Source: Myxococcales bacterium (lineage in GTDB: Bacteria > Myxococcota_A > Polyangia > Haliangiales > J016). Taken from it: 7,302 bases of DNA. The notes below the pieces were generated by a model that saw nothing but the letters and a program-made list of their open reading frames with translations, searched no databases and was not told the origin of the DNA. The first letter of the stretch is position 1. The number at the start of each line of letters is the position of its first letter. Both the position numbers and the translations under genes were made by a program. Where the stretch lies: the NCBI GenBank assembly GCA_014238595.1, contig JABAAV010000079.1, positions 1 to 7,302 on the forward strand, given 5' to 3'. This document shows positions 1 through 5,574 of this stretch, in pieces.

Positions 1-263
1 GCATCGGCATCACAGCCTTCAATCAAAAACCACCCTGTATCATCGGTCACGGCATGACGAAAACCTACAATGTCATTGCCGACAGACACTTGAACACCGA
101 CTAATGGTGCTGTCGTGTGAGCATCAAGAATTTGACCACGTAATGATGCATCATCATCAGAATGAGGGGCTTGGGTGTTGTCATCAAGCTGACATGCCGA
201 TCCGATATAAAGGACGGCGAACATCATCAATAACCATAGCTTATTTTTGCCGATGTGATTCAT
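1..263 (-). CDS. Predicted lipoprotein with carboxypeptidase regulatory-like domain (5' part only; runs off the window)
   Basis: Reading the minus strand from the ATG at 261-263 gives 87 residues without a stop, so the C-terminus lies outside the window. The N-terminus has a short basic segment (K6, K8), a hydrophobic stretch about L9-I20, and a lipobox-like GSAC ending at C24. This predicts signal peptidase II processing; Gln follows the Cys, which favours the outer membrane. After an Asp/Ser-rich linker, residues about 41-87 resemble a carboxypeptidase regulatory-like (transthyretin-like beta-sandwich) domain: LRGQILDAHT, then APLVGVQVSVG, then TDDTGWFLIEG. Such domains usually mediate binding or surface display, and no enzymatic function can be claimed. 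AAGGGG about 7 nt before the ATG is a good ribosome binding site. It has its own candidate promoter upstream. Lipoprotein call good, specific role unknown. Confidence 0.75.
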   Translation of the reverse strand, partial: MNHIGKNKLWLLMMFAVLYIGSACQLDDNTQAPHSDDDASLRGQILDAHTTAPLVGVQVSVGNDIVGFRHAVTDDTGWFLIEGCDAD

Positions 264-304
264 TAGGTACCCCTTAGGTATTAAATAAATTTAATAATGA
301 AAAT

Positions 305-333
305 ATTTTACAGTGATCACGTGATCATGTCTA
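305..333 (-). promoter_or_regulatory. Candidate sigma70-type promoter of the lipoprotein gene
   Basis: On the minus strand, TAGACA (328-333; 5 of 6 to TTGACA) is followed after exactly 17 bp by TAAAAT (305-310; 5 of 6 to TATAAT), with TG immediately before the -10. A start of transcription near 298 would leave a leader of about 35 nt before the AAGGGG ribosome binding site and the ATG at 263. It lies just past the end of the SDR gene, so the lipoprotein gene is probably transcribed independently of the ysxC operon. Prediction from consensus only. Confidence 0.5.
314..327. promoter_or_regulatory. Perfect 14-bp palindrome, probable operator inside the promoter spacer
   Basis: TGATCACGTGATCA is a perfect inverted repeat with no central gap. 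It occupies 14 of the 17 bp between the candidate -35 and -10 of the lipoprotein promoter. That is a classic position for a dimeric repressor that blocks RNA polymerase. It shares only the inner 8 bp (TCACGTGA) with the parS consensus, so it is not called a ParB site. On the minus strand it is not followed by a run of T, so it does not look like a terminator. Which regulator binds cannot be told from the sequence. Confidence 0.45.
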
Positions 334-360
334 GCCTGCTTGAATGTCTCGAATGTTCAA

Positions 361-1428
361 TTAAACCAACGGTTTGCTGTCCAAGGATGCTTGTTGTGCA
401 AGCGATTGTGTGTAGAAACATTTCAACAACAGCGCATTATAAGATTCGAGCCTAGGACAACGAATCGTGGTGTGCGTCAGAAGTTCAATCGTATTTGCAG
501 TGCGATAATGTGCAAAATGATTTTGAAACACATGATGTTGATGCAATTTTCGTATGGCGGTGTCCAGTCTAGGACGTGTTAAGGAATCATGGTTGACATC
601 CATCACATCGACATCATTTTTAATGCATTGTATGAGTGTTTTTGAAGGCAAGGGATTTGGATCAACGAGATGGAATATTTTATGTGTTGCATCGATGTGA
701 TTTGAAAGATGATAGCCTGCTTCTAAAATATAATTTATCGGTGTAACGGGTATCGAATGTGTTTTGATAAACGTATTTAACAAATTGATGCCCAAGGAAG
801 AATGAATAATTTGTGCGAGCAAATAATAAAGACCACAATATGAGCTCGATAGCCCTGTCGTACTATCCCCGACAATGTTTGACACACGAAAAATTGTTAT
901 GGGTAATGTTGTCATATTTGATGTCACTGTCTGTTCTGCTTTAGACAAGGTTTCTTCTTGTTTGGTATAAAATCCATGATCATCATCGGTGTGTATTGTT
1001 TCATCAATCACGCCCATTTGTTTTCCGAACACACAGATTGATGACCAATAACAAATGCGTGTTAAATGGATTGATTTGCGTGCTAGATGAATGAGTTCAT
1101 GTGCTGCAGCGGTAGGTTTGTGATCAGGTTTGATGTCGTCGGATTCTAGTTTAGCCAGATCATGGACATGATGTATCAGCGTTATTGTTTCAGTGAGTGT
1201 TTGGAATTCATCTGAAGACAGTCCCATGTTGAGGTAACTGCTGTCTCCTATGAGGATGGTGATACGCGATGGATCATGTTGTTGTGTGATGAATTGATGA
1301 GCGGCATCTTTATGCAATGTGGGTGTTAGAAGAACAATAGATGCAGAGGGTTCGTTCTTGATGAGGTGAGTACACAAATCGCGAGCAACGATGGATGGAA
1401 ATCCTGTGATTAGTATCGTATTTAACAT
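361..1428 (-). CDS. NAD(P)-binding extended SDR protein (epimerase / thioester-reductase-like), possibly with a degenerate active site
   Basis: The 355-residue protein has the layout of the extended SDR group related to thioester-reductase and male-sterility domains. It has an N-terminal Rossmann motif TGFPSIVA (8-15), GDSSYLNMGLS (61-71), IHHVHDLA (85-92), the SSICVFG strand (129-135) and IFRVSNIVGDSTTG towards the middle. The family normally has TGFPGF(I/L)A, and here the second Gly is Ser12. After the Ser-containing strand the usual YxxxK catalytic pair is missing: the local sequence is HGFYTKQEETLSK (151-163), where Tyr154 is two residues from Lys156 instead of four. It may be an NAD(P)-binding protein with altered or no catalysis. 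The substrate is unknown. The ATG overlaps the end of coaE by 7 nt (ATGTTAA), so it is translationally coupled and the last gene of the ysxC-coaE operon. No terminator is evident after its TAA. Confidence 0.82.
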   Translation of the reverse strand: MLNTILITGFPSIVARDLCTHLIKNEPSASIVLLTPTLHKDAAHQFITQQHDPSRITILIGDSSYLNMGLSSDEFQTLTETITLIHHVHDLAKLESDDIKPDHKPTAAAHELIHLARKSIHLTRICYWSSICVFGKQMGVIDETIHTDDDHGFYTKQEETLSKAEQTVTSNMTTLPITIFRVSNIVGDSTTGLSSSYCGLYYLLAQIIHSSLGINLLNTFIKTHSIPVTPINYILEAGYHLSNHIDATHKIFHLVDPNPLPSKTLIQCIKNDVDVMDVNHDSLTRPRLDTAIRKLHQHHVFQNHFAHYRTANTIELLTHTTIRCPRLESYNALLLKCFYTQSLAQQASLDSKPLV

Positions 1429-2033
1429 GAGCGTTCTTGATGGGTGATTGTTTTTATAATCTCGAGTACTTGCTGCTCTGTGTTTTGCAATGACTTTGAA
1501 TTGTCAATGACATAATCAGCGCGTTCAATTTTATCTTTTAAAGGCAGTTGAGAATCCAGTCGATTGTCAGCTTCCTGTGCTGTGAGTGTATTGCGATTCA
1601 TCAGGCGCTCTTTTTGAATATGTCGAGGTGTGGCAACGACAATAATGGCTGTCAGCCAGTGTGTCATGTTGTTTTCAATGATCAGGGCAGCTTCATACAA
1701 AATTGCAGGGTGGTGTTGAAGTTGCGTGATTTGTCGCTGACATTCCATGATAATTTTAGGATGTGTGATGGCATTGAGTTTGTCTCTGGCACTTTTATCG
1801 GTAAACACAAGATCGCCCATAGATTTTCGATCCAGTTGTCCATCGGCAGTTAAAACATGGTCGCCAAATGTTTCAACCATGTGCTTTAATGCAGTACTGC
1901 CTTGTTTGACAATATCACGAGCAATCAAGTCTGCGTCTATCAAGGGTATCCCCTGTTTGACGAACATTGCACCTACGGTACTTTTTCCACTTGCAATGCC
2001 TCCTGTTAATCCATAAATACGCGACATAGTCAT
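1422..2033 (-). CDS. coaE: Dephospho-CoA kinase
   Basis: This cytosolic enzyme phosphorylates the 3'-hydroxyl of dephospho-CoA with ATP, the last step of coenzyme A synthesis. The 203 residues match the usual length. Visible motifs are the P-loop GGIASGKS (11-18), the substrate-binding DAD (33-35) with LIARD following, LDRKSMGDLVF (67-77), ITHPKI (89-94), the RLMNRN lid region (143-148), a conserved Gln162, and ADYVIDNS (172-179). Two in-frame starts are possible, ATG at 2033 (MTM) and ATG at 2027. Neither has a clear Shine-Dalgarno sequence; the first lies 6 nt after the ysxC stop, so coupling by re-initiation is likely. It is the middle gene of ysxC-coaE-SDR, and its stop is overlapped by the SDR start. 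Confidence 0.97.
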   Translation of the reverse strand: MTMSRIYGLTGGIASGKSTVGAMFVKQGIPLIDADLIARDIVKQGSTALKHMVETFGDHVLTADGQLDRKSMGDLVFTDKSARDKLNAITHPKIIMECQRQITQLQHHPAILYEAALIIENNMTHWLTAIIVVATPRHIQKERLMNRNTLTAQEADNRLDSQLPLKDKIERADYVIDNSKSLQNTEQQVLEIIKTITHQERSC

Positions 2034-2039
2034 TTTAAA

Positions 2040-2636
2040 TTACTTGTTTGGTTTTGAAATGGAAAGAATGCGATGCCACAATGTTTGTATGCCTTCTTTT
2101 GAAAGTGATGAGAATAAAACAGGTGCTTGTTTCATGTTGAGCTGATGTTGTAATGCCATGCTGGCAGGTTTTTGTTTTGATTTAGAGAGTTTGTCTGCTT
2201 TTGTGATGACAGGGATGATTGGGATATTGCGCTCAGATAACCATGATAGAAGATCGGATTCTTCGATTTCAATATGACGTCTTACATCAATCAATAATAA
2301 CGTGGCGTAGATATCACGTTCGAGATAATTTTGTACGAGTGTTTGCCATGTAGAACGTTCCTGTTTTGATATTTTGGCATAGCCAAATCCAGGTAAATCA
2401 ACAAAAGCCAACATTGAACCTCTATTGGGTGTGATGTGAAACCAATTGATTTGACGTGTTCGTCCAGGGGTTCGGGATGTGCGTGCGAGATTATTCGTGT
2501 TGGTTAATGCATTGATGAGTGTTGATTTACCCACATTGGAGCGACCAATAAATGCAATTTCAGGCAATGTTTGTTTTGGAAAATGCTGTTTATCTGTTGC
2601 AGCAGTGAAAAATGTGGCACAGTTGGCTCGTATCAT
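2040..2636 (-). CDS. ysxC: Ribosome biogenesis GTP-binding protein YsxC/EngB/YihA
   Basis: This is a small TRAFAC GTPase required in many bacteria for late assembly of the 50S ribosomal subunit. The 198-residue length is typical, and the protein is essentially a single G domain. All G motifs are present: G1 GRSNVGKS (31-38), G2 around TSRTPGRT (53-60), G3 DLPGFGYA (80-87), G4 TKAD (145-148) and G5 SSLS (176-179). The family-typical LPEIAFIGRSN precedes G1. An in-frame TAG six codons upstream makes the ATG at 2634-2636 the earliest ATG start, although no Shine-Dalgarno sequence is visible. It is the first gene of the minus-strand operon with coaE and the SDR. The sctP-like frame begins only 6 nt away in the opposite direction. 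Confidence 0.97.
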   Translation of the reverse strand: MIRANCATFFTAATDKQHFPKQTLPEIAFIGRSNVGKSTLINALTNTNNLARTSRTPGRTRQINWFHITPNRGSMLAFVDLPGFGYAKISKQERSTWQTLVQNYLERDIYATLLLIDVRRHIEIEESDLLSWLSERNIPIIPVITKADKLSKSKQKPASMALQHQLNMKQAPVLFSSLSKEGIQTLWHRILSISKPNK

Positions 2637-2702
2637 GATTGATTGAAATGCTACTATAAAAAAGTACGAACCCTAAAGCGTTTGGATTCGATACTACTAT
2701 CT
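2637..2702. promoter_or_regulatory. Possible overlapping divergent promoter between ysxC and the sctP-like gene
   Basis: On the plus strand, TG-C-TACTAT (2649-2657) looks like an extended -10. On the minus strand, TATAGT (2653-2658; 5 of 6 to TATAAT) covers the same bases. Neither has a convincing -35 element at the expected distance. If both are used, transcription of ysxC and of the sctP-sctQ pair would compete for the same DNA, and the plus-strand gene would best start at the ATG at 2703. This is a weak, consensus-only proposal. Confidence 0.25.
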
Positions 2703-3215
2703 ATGACGTCATCTTCATCATACTGTCAGGGTATTGTACATGGTTGTGTTGAATCTAATAGCAAGGATCCCCATAGAAACTCGTATCATGTTCATAGTCG
2801 AACAAAGCCGTTTGTTTTGGATACGGATAATATTATCGAAGAAATATCTGATCGTTGTTGTATCACTCAACGGTTAATGACGCTTGCTACAACAGAATTA
2901 CGAGAATTTCGTGTCAGTTCAGCCTATATCGATCGACTCGCCAATGACATTGCAACATATAAAACACATAACGTTGATCAAGCCATTACGATTGCATGGC
3001 AATCAGCGTATGGTGCTCATATTGAGGTAATCAGTCTGGGACAACGTCATATTACGGTTAATATTGTTGTTGAACACAAACGATATTATCAGATGATACG
3101 AAGAGGAGAGCAAGATCTGTTGAGGCAATTGAATAACCATCGGCTCTCAATCGCTCATATTACGATTGAGTTGGTTTGCAGAGATGAACAATCTATGCAT
3201 GATAGCTTGTCATGA
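2643..3215 (+). CDS. Probable type III secretion needle-length / substrate-switch protein (SctP/HpaP/FliK-C-like)
   Basis: The protein is 190 residues from the first ATG. An alternative ATG at 2703 (Met21) would give 170 residues; neither start has a Shine-Dalgarno sequence. The first 60 residues are Ser-rich and low in pattern. Residues about 113-178 have the beta-beta-alpha-beta pattern of the FliK C-terminal / HpaP substrate-switch domain. A strand at GAHIEVISLG (124-133) is followed by ITVNIVVE (137-144), a helix through about Q150-N165, and a final strand at LSIAHITIEL (168-177). In injectisomes SctP sets needle length and switches export from early to late substrates at SctU. The domain call is by pattern only, but it is supported by the next gene: sctP followed directly by sctQ is the order in Yersinia yscP-yscQ and in Chlamydia. 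The TGA overlaps the sctQ ATG in ATGA. A FliK-like flagellar protein is the main alternative. Confidence 0.6.
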   Translation: MKCYYKKVRTLKRLDSILLSMTSSSSYCQGIVHGCVESNSKDPHRNSYHVHSRTKPFVLDTDNIIEEISDRCCITQRLMTLATTELREFRVSSAYIDRLANDIATYKTHNVDQAITIAWQSAYGAHIEVISLGQRHITVNIVVEHKRYYQMIRRGEQDLLRQLNNHRLSIAHITIELVCRDEQSMHDSLS

Positions 3216-4285
3216 ATTCATTAGCAGGACAGTGGGAGCCCATAGATTGGTCATGTTTTCCGTGTGTTGGTAAGGCAGATCAACGGTTATTGCATCAGCT
3301 GTTGTCTCGTTGTGGAAATTTTTTATCGGAAACGAATGAGCTTATTATGCTTGATCGAGGTCGCATTATACCGTGGAATCAAACACAATGGGATAAACTT
3401 GTTGGTGAATCAACGAATATGGTGTTTCGCATTTATCGAGACAGTGACACCTATGGGTTTGTGGTTGTTTCAGGAACGATCGCTGCTGCATGTACCTATG
3501 CGTTGTTCAATCACGATGTCCAAGAAATTTCTGCGATACGTCATGCAACATCAGCAGAGCGTGCAGTGGTTACGATGCTTATTTCACAATGGGTGGTCAA
3601 TACACTGGGTCATGATGTGAGAATCTCTTTTGAAAGCACGCATGAACATGACCGATCAATCGATACCACCGATACGCTGTGGGTTGAATCTTCTGTGGTT
3701 ACACATGGCATTCATGCTGTTCTTGTGATGGCTGTCTCTGTTTGCGCTGTCACCAAAATAACATGTAGACAAACCATGACTTTAGATAATCAATGGGAAC
3801 AGGCTGGATATCGTATGGATGGCGACAAAATAACAGCCGATGTCGTTTTTGGACGAAGTTTGGTTGCATTAAACGATGTCCGATCGCTTGTTGCAGGGGA
3901 TATTGTTGTGTTGGATCAATGGGTGGCTGAAGATGAAGGCCATTTGATTTTAGGTGAAGGTATTGTCGAGCTCAAATGTCATGATCATCAAATTACTGTT
4001 TGCAGTCGTTATCAACGTGTCAATACGCACAAAGGAATCACTATGGACTCAAAATTAGCAGAAGATATGAACGTAGAGATGGTATGTAGGCTGGGTCAAG
4101 TATCACTTTCGGTACATGACGCACTTTCTTTAAAGAAGGGCGATGTTTTTTCTATGGAAAAGCCCGTTGAAGGACTGGTTGATGTTGTGATTGGTGGTCG
4201 TTTGATTGGACAAGGTGAACTTGTCAACATAGAAGGTGAAATGGGTGTTCGTTTGTTGGAATTGTTTTCTGATCCAACCGTATAA
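3212..4285 (+). CDS. sctQ: Type III secretion C-ring / sorting-platform protein SctQ (FliM/FliN-related, two SpoA domains)
   Basis: The 357-residue protein ends in a clear SpoA (surface presentation of antigens) domain, about 284-352. Its core runs VEMVCRLGQVSLSV (288-301), LKKGDVFSMEKPVEG (307-321), VDVVIGGRLIGQGELV (323-338) and GEMGVRLLE (342-350). A weaker SpoA-like unit precedes it at about 205-265, including LNDVRSLVAGDIVVLD (220-235). The N-terminal 200 residues are divergent, as is normal for SctQ/YscQ/HrcQ. SctQ forms the cytoplasmic pods of the injectisome with SctK, SctL and the ATPase SctN, and docks chaperone-effector complexes. Two SpoA units in one chain separate it from FliN (one SpoA), and no FliM-like N-terminal CheY-binding motif is seen. 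The start overlaps the sctP-like stop by ATGA without its own Shine-Dalgarno sequence. No other secretion gene follows; the next gene is fmdB. Confidence 0.85.
   Translation: MNSLAGQWEPIDWSCFPCVGKADQRLLHQLLSRCGNFLSETNELIMLDRGRIIPWNQTQWDKLVGESTNMVFRIYRDSDTYGFVVVSGTIAAACTYALFNHDVQEISAIRHATSAERAVVTMLISQWVVNTLGHDVRISFESTHEHDRSIDTTDTLWVESSVVTHGIHAVLVMAVSVCAVTKITCRQTMTLDNQWEQAGYRMDGDKITADVVFGRSLVALNDVRSLVAGDIVVLDQWVAEDEGHLILGEGIVELKCHDHQITVCSRYQRVNTHKGITMDSKLAEDMNVEMVCRLGQVSLSVHDALSLKKGDVFSMEKPVEGLVDVVIGGRLIGQGELVNIEGEMGVRLLELFSDPTV
4031..4036 (+). promoter_or_regulatory. Internal Shine-Dalgarno sequence inside sctQ
   Basis: AAAGGA lies 6 nt before an in-frame ATG at 4043-4045 (Met278 of SctQ). 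This is among the best ribosome binding sites in the window, better than those of sctP and full-length sctQ, which have none. Its position just before the C-terminal SpoA domain matches where other SctQ genes start a short product. Confidence 0.5.
4043..4285 (+). CDS. Probable short SctQ product (SctQ-C) from internal translation start
   Basis: Initiation at Met278 of sctQ would give an 80-residue protein consisting of a short lead and one complete SpoA domain. In Yersinia YscQ, Salmonella SsaQ and Shigella Spa33, such internally started C-terminal fragments are made and bind the full-length protein, imitating the FliM-FliN arrangement of flagella. Here the evidence is the in-frame ATG, the AAAGGA 6 nt upstream, and the exact fit to the domain border. 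It shares the reading frame and stop with sctQ and is not an independent gene. Inferred from sequence and family precedent only. Confidence 0.5.
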   Translation: MDSKLAEDMNVEMVCRLGQVSLSVHDALSLKKGDVFSMEKPVEGLVDVVIGGRLIGQGELVNIEGEMGVRLLELFSDPTV

Positions 4286-4364
4286 CCAATGACGAATAAC
4301 GACAGAGAGTTCTCTTTGTATTGTTCTTTACGATTGTTTTAGGTTGTGATAGGCAAGCATTCTT

Positions 4365-4709
4365 GTGCCTATTTACGAATATCAATGTCAACAATGCAAT
4401 GAGACTTTGGAAGTCATCCAAACGATCCGGGATGCCAAAATCACTGAATGTAAAAAATGTGGTGGTGTGTTAGAAAAGCTTGTATCTGCGGCGATGTTTC
4501 AATTTAAAGGCGGTGGTTGGTACAAAGATTTATATGCATCTTCAAAACCAGAAACAGCAGACAAAGAATCAAAAACAAAGGCTGTGAGCAAAGATTCAAC
4601 CTCTGAGACATCATCTGAGACATCGGGTCAAAAATCAGATGTCAAAACGAGTTCTCCTCAACCATCAAAAACAGTGTCCAACAAAGACTCTGGAACTAAG
4701 GGCAATTGA
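4365..4709 (+). CDS. FmdB-type zinc ribbon protein with Ser/Thr/Lys-rich tail
   Basis: The 114-residue protein opens with the family hallmark MPIYEYQC, read from a GTG start. Two CxxC pairs, C8/C11 and C29/C32, form a zinc ribbon, and the typical FQFKGGGWYKDLY follows (about 51-63). Residues about 64-114 are a hydrophilic, probably disordered tail rich in Ser, Thr and Lys. The family is widespread and often annotated as a putative regulator, but its molecular role is not settled, so none is assigned. The GTG fixes the conserved N-terminus; an upstream AGG (4351-4353) is too far away for a strong Shine-Dalgarno sequence. It abuts folD, with its TGA one base before the preferred folD start, so the two are almost certainly co-translated. 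The 79-nt gap after sctQ shows no convincing promoter or terminator. Confidence 0.9.
   Translation: MPIYEYQCQQCNETLEVIQTIRDAKITECKKCGGVLEKLVSAAMFQFKGGGWYKDLYASSKPETADKESKTKAVSKDSTSETSSETSGQKSDVKTSSPQPSKTVSNKDSGTKGN
4602..4625 (+). repeat. 12-bp tandem duplication in the FmdB tail
   Basis: TCTGAGACATCA is followed at once by TCTGAGACATCG, two in-frame 12-bp copies with one mismatch at the end. They encode Ser-Glu-Thr-Ser twice (residues 80-87). It is a local duplication in a disordered tail, where length changes are likely tolerated. Confidence 0.6.
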
Positions 4710-4710
4710 G

Positions 4711-5574
4711 TTGGCGATTGTTCTAGATGGTAAAACTCTTGCGCAAGACACGTTAGTTCAATTAAAACAGTCTGTAGCGCAGCTGTATTCAGACAGTGAC
4801 CAGACCTTTATTCCGAGGTTGGCGGTGGTTTTGGTGGGTGATGATCCTGCGTCACATCTTTATGTTAAAAACAAACAGCGCCATGCCAAAGAGATAGGCA
4901 TTGACACTGTGTGTCACCGTGTTGATGCGATGATTACGCAAGAAGAATTAATTGCGTTCATTGAAACACTCAATGATGACAAAGATATTCATGGTATTTT
5001 GGTGCAATTACCCGTTCCGAAACATATTGATGCACAACGAGTGATTCGAGCCATTCGTCCCGATAAAGATGTCGATGGATTACATCCTCACAATGTTGGA
5101 CTGCTCGCTTGGGGCAATCCAACATTCATTGCAGCAACACCTCAAGGTGTGATGCGTCTTCTTGAATTTGCCGATTGTCCTTTTGAAGGTGCGCGTGCAG
5201 TTGTTGTCGGGCGTAGCATTCTCGTAGGGCTCCCGATGACATTGCTTCTGGGTGCACATAACGCCACAGTGACACTGTGTCATTCATACACATCTAATCT
5301 GCCAGAGATCATTGCTCAGGCTGATATTGTCGTGACCGCTGTTGGTCAACCAGAAATTATTCAAGGTCATTGGATTAAACAGGGGGCTTATGTCATCGAT
5401 GTCGGTATTTCGAGACAGCCTAATGGCCATCTCATTGGGGATGTTGCGTTTGAAGAAGCATCAACACATGCTCAAGTCATTACATCTGTCATAGGCGGTG
5501 TTGGTCCGATGACTGTGGCATGTATGTTAGAAAATACAGTGAAAGCAGCGACAGCGTTTTATGAAAAATTATAA
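4711..5574 (+). CDS. folD: Bifunctional methylenetetrahydrofolate dehydrogenase / methenyltetrahydrofolate cyclohydrolase
   Basis: FolD interconverts 5,10-methylene-THF, methenyl-THF and 10-formyl-THF, supplying one-carbon units. The preferred start is TTG at 4711: AAGGG (4698-4702) lies 8 nt upstream, and homologues normally begin a few residues before the LDGK motif (5-8). This gives 287 residues. An in-frame ATG at 4639 would add 24 residues that only read through the FmdB tail. Visible motifs are Y51 and K55 (YxxxK, catalytic Lys), VQLPVP (98-103), DKDVDG (118-123) with the conserved Asp122, VVGRSILVG (165-173), CHSYT (190-194), VIDVGI (228-233) and IGGVGPMTV (261-269). Odd points: the usual PCTP is AATP (141-144) and the usual PGGVGPMT begins with Ile261 instead of Pro. 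Catalytic residues are intact, so it is probably active. It follows fmdB by one base and converges on parB with a 6-nt overlap. Confidence 0.96.
   Translation: MAIVLDGKTLAQDTLVQLKQSVAQLYSDSDQTFIPRLAVVLVGDDPASHLYVKNKQRHAKEIGIDTVCHRVDAMITQEELIAFIETLNDDKDIHGILVQLPVPKHIDAQRVIRAIRPDKDVDGLHPHNVGLLAWGNPTFIAATPQGVMRLLEFADCPFEGARAVVVGRSILVGLPMTLLLGAHNATVTLCHSYTSNLPEIIAQADIVVTAVGQPEIIQGHWIKQGAYVIDVGISRQPNGHLIGDVAFEEASTHAQVITSVIGGVGPMTVACMLENTVKAATAFYEKL

Noticed and set aside
314..327. Possible parS site because of the CACGTG core and the presence of parAB in the window
   Set aside because: Only the inner TCACGTGA agrees with the parS consensus; the outer four positions on each side all differ. It also sits in a promoter spacer about 5.2 kb from parB. 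A regulator operator is the simpler reading.
340..360. Inverted TTGAA/TTCAA with repeated GAATGT after the SDR stop
   Set aside because: Only 5 bp of stem with an 11-nt loop and no T run; it does not support a terminator or a binding site.
340..582. Plus-strand open frame of 80 codons
   Set aside because: It lies antisense to the 3' end of the SDR gene, has no family features or ribosome binding site, and is explained as a shadow frame. The same applies to the antisense frames inside coaE, folD, parB and parA, to the offset frame in sctQ, and to the minus-strand frame at 4224-4421.
2643..3215. SctL/FliH-like stator as an alternative for the gene before sctQ
   Set aside because: SctL proteins are dominated by long charged helices; this protein shows a strand-strand-helix-strand C-terminal pattern that fits FliK/HpaP better.
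4300..4335. Possible intrinsic terminator after sctQ (AGAG-AGTT-CTCT followed by T-rich sequence)
   Set aside because: The stem is only 4 bp and the following tract is interrupted by G, A and C, so it is too weak to call.
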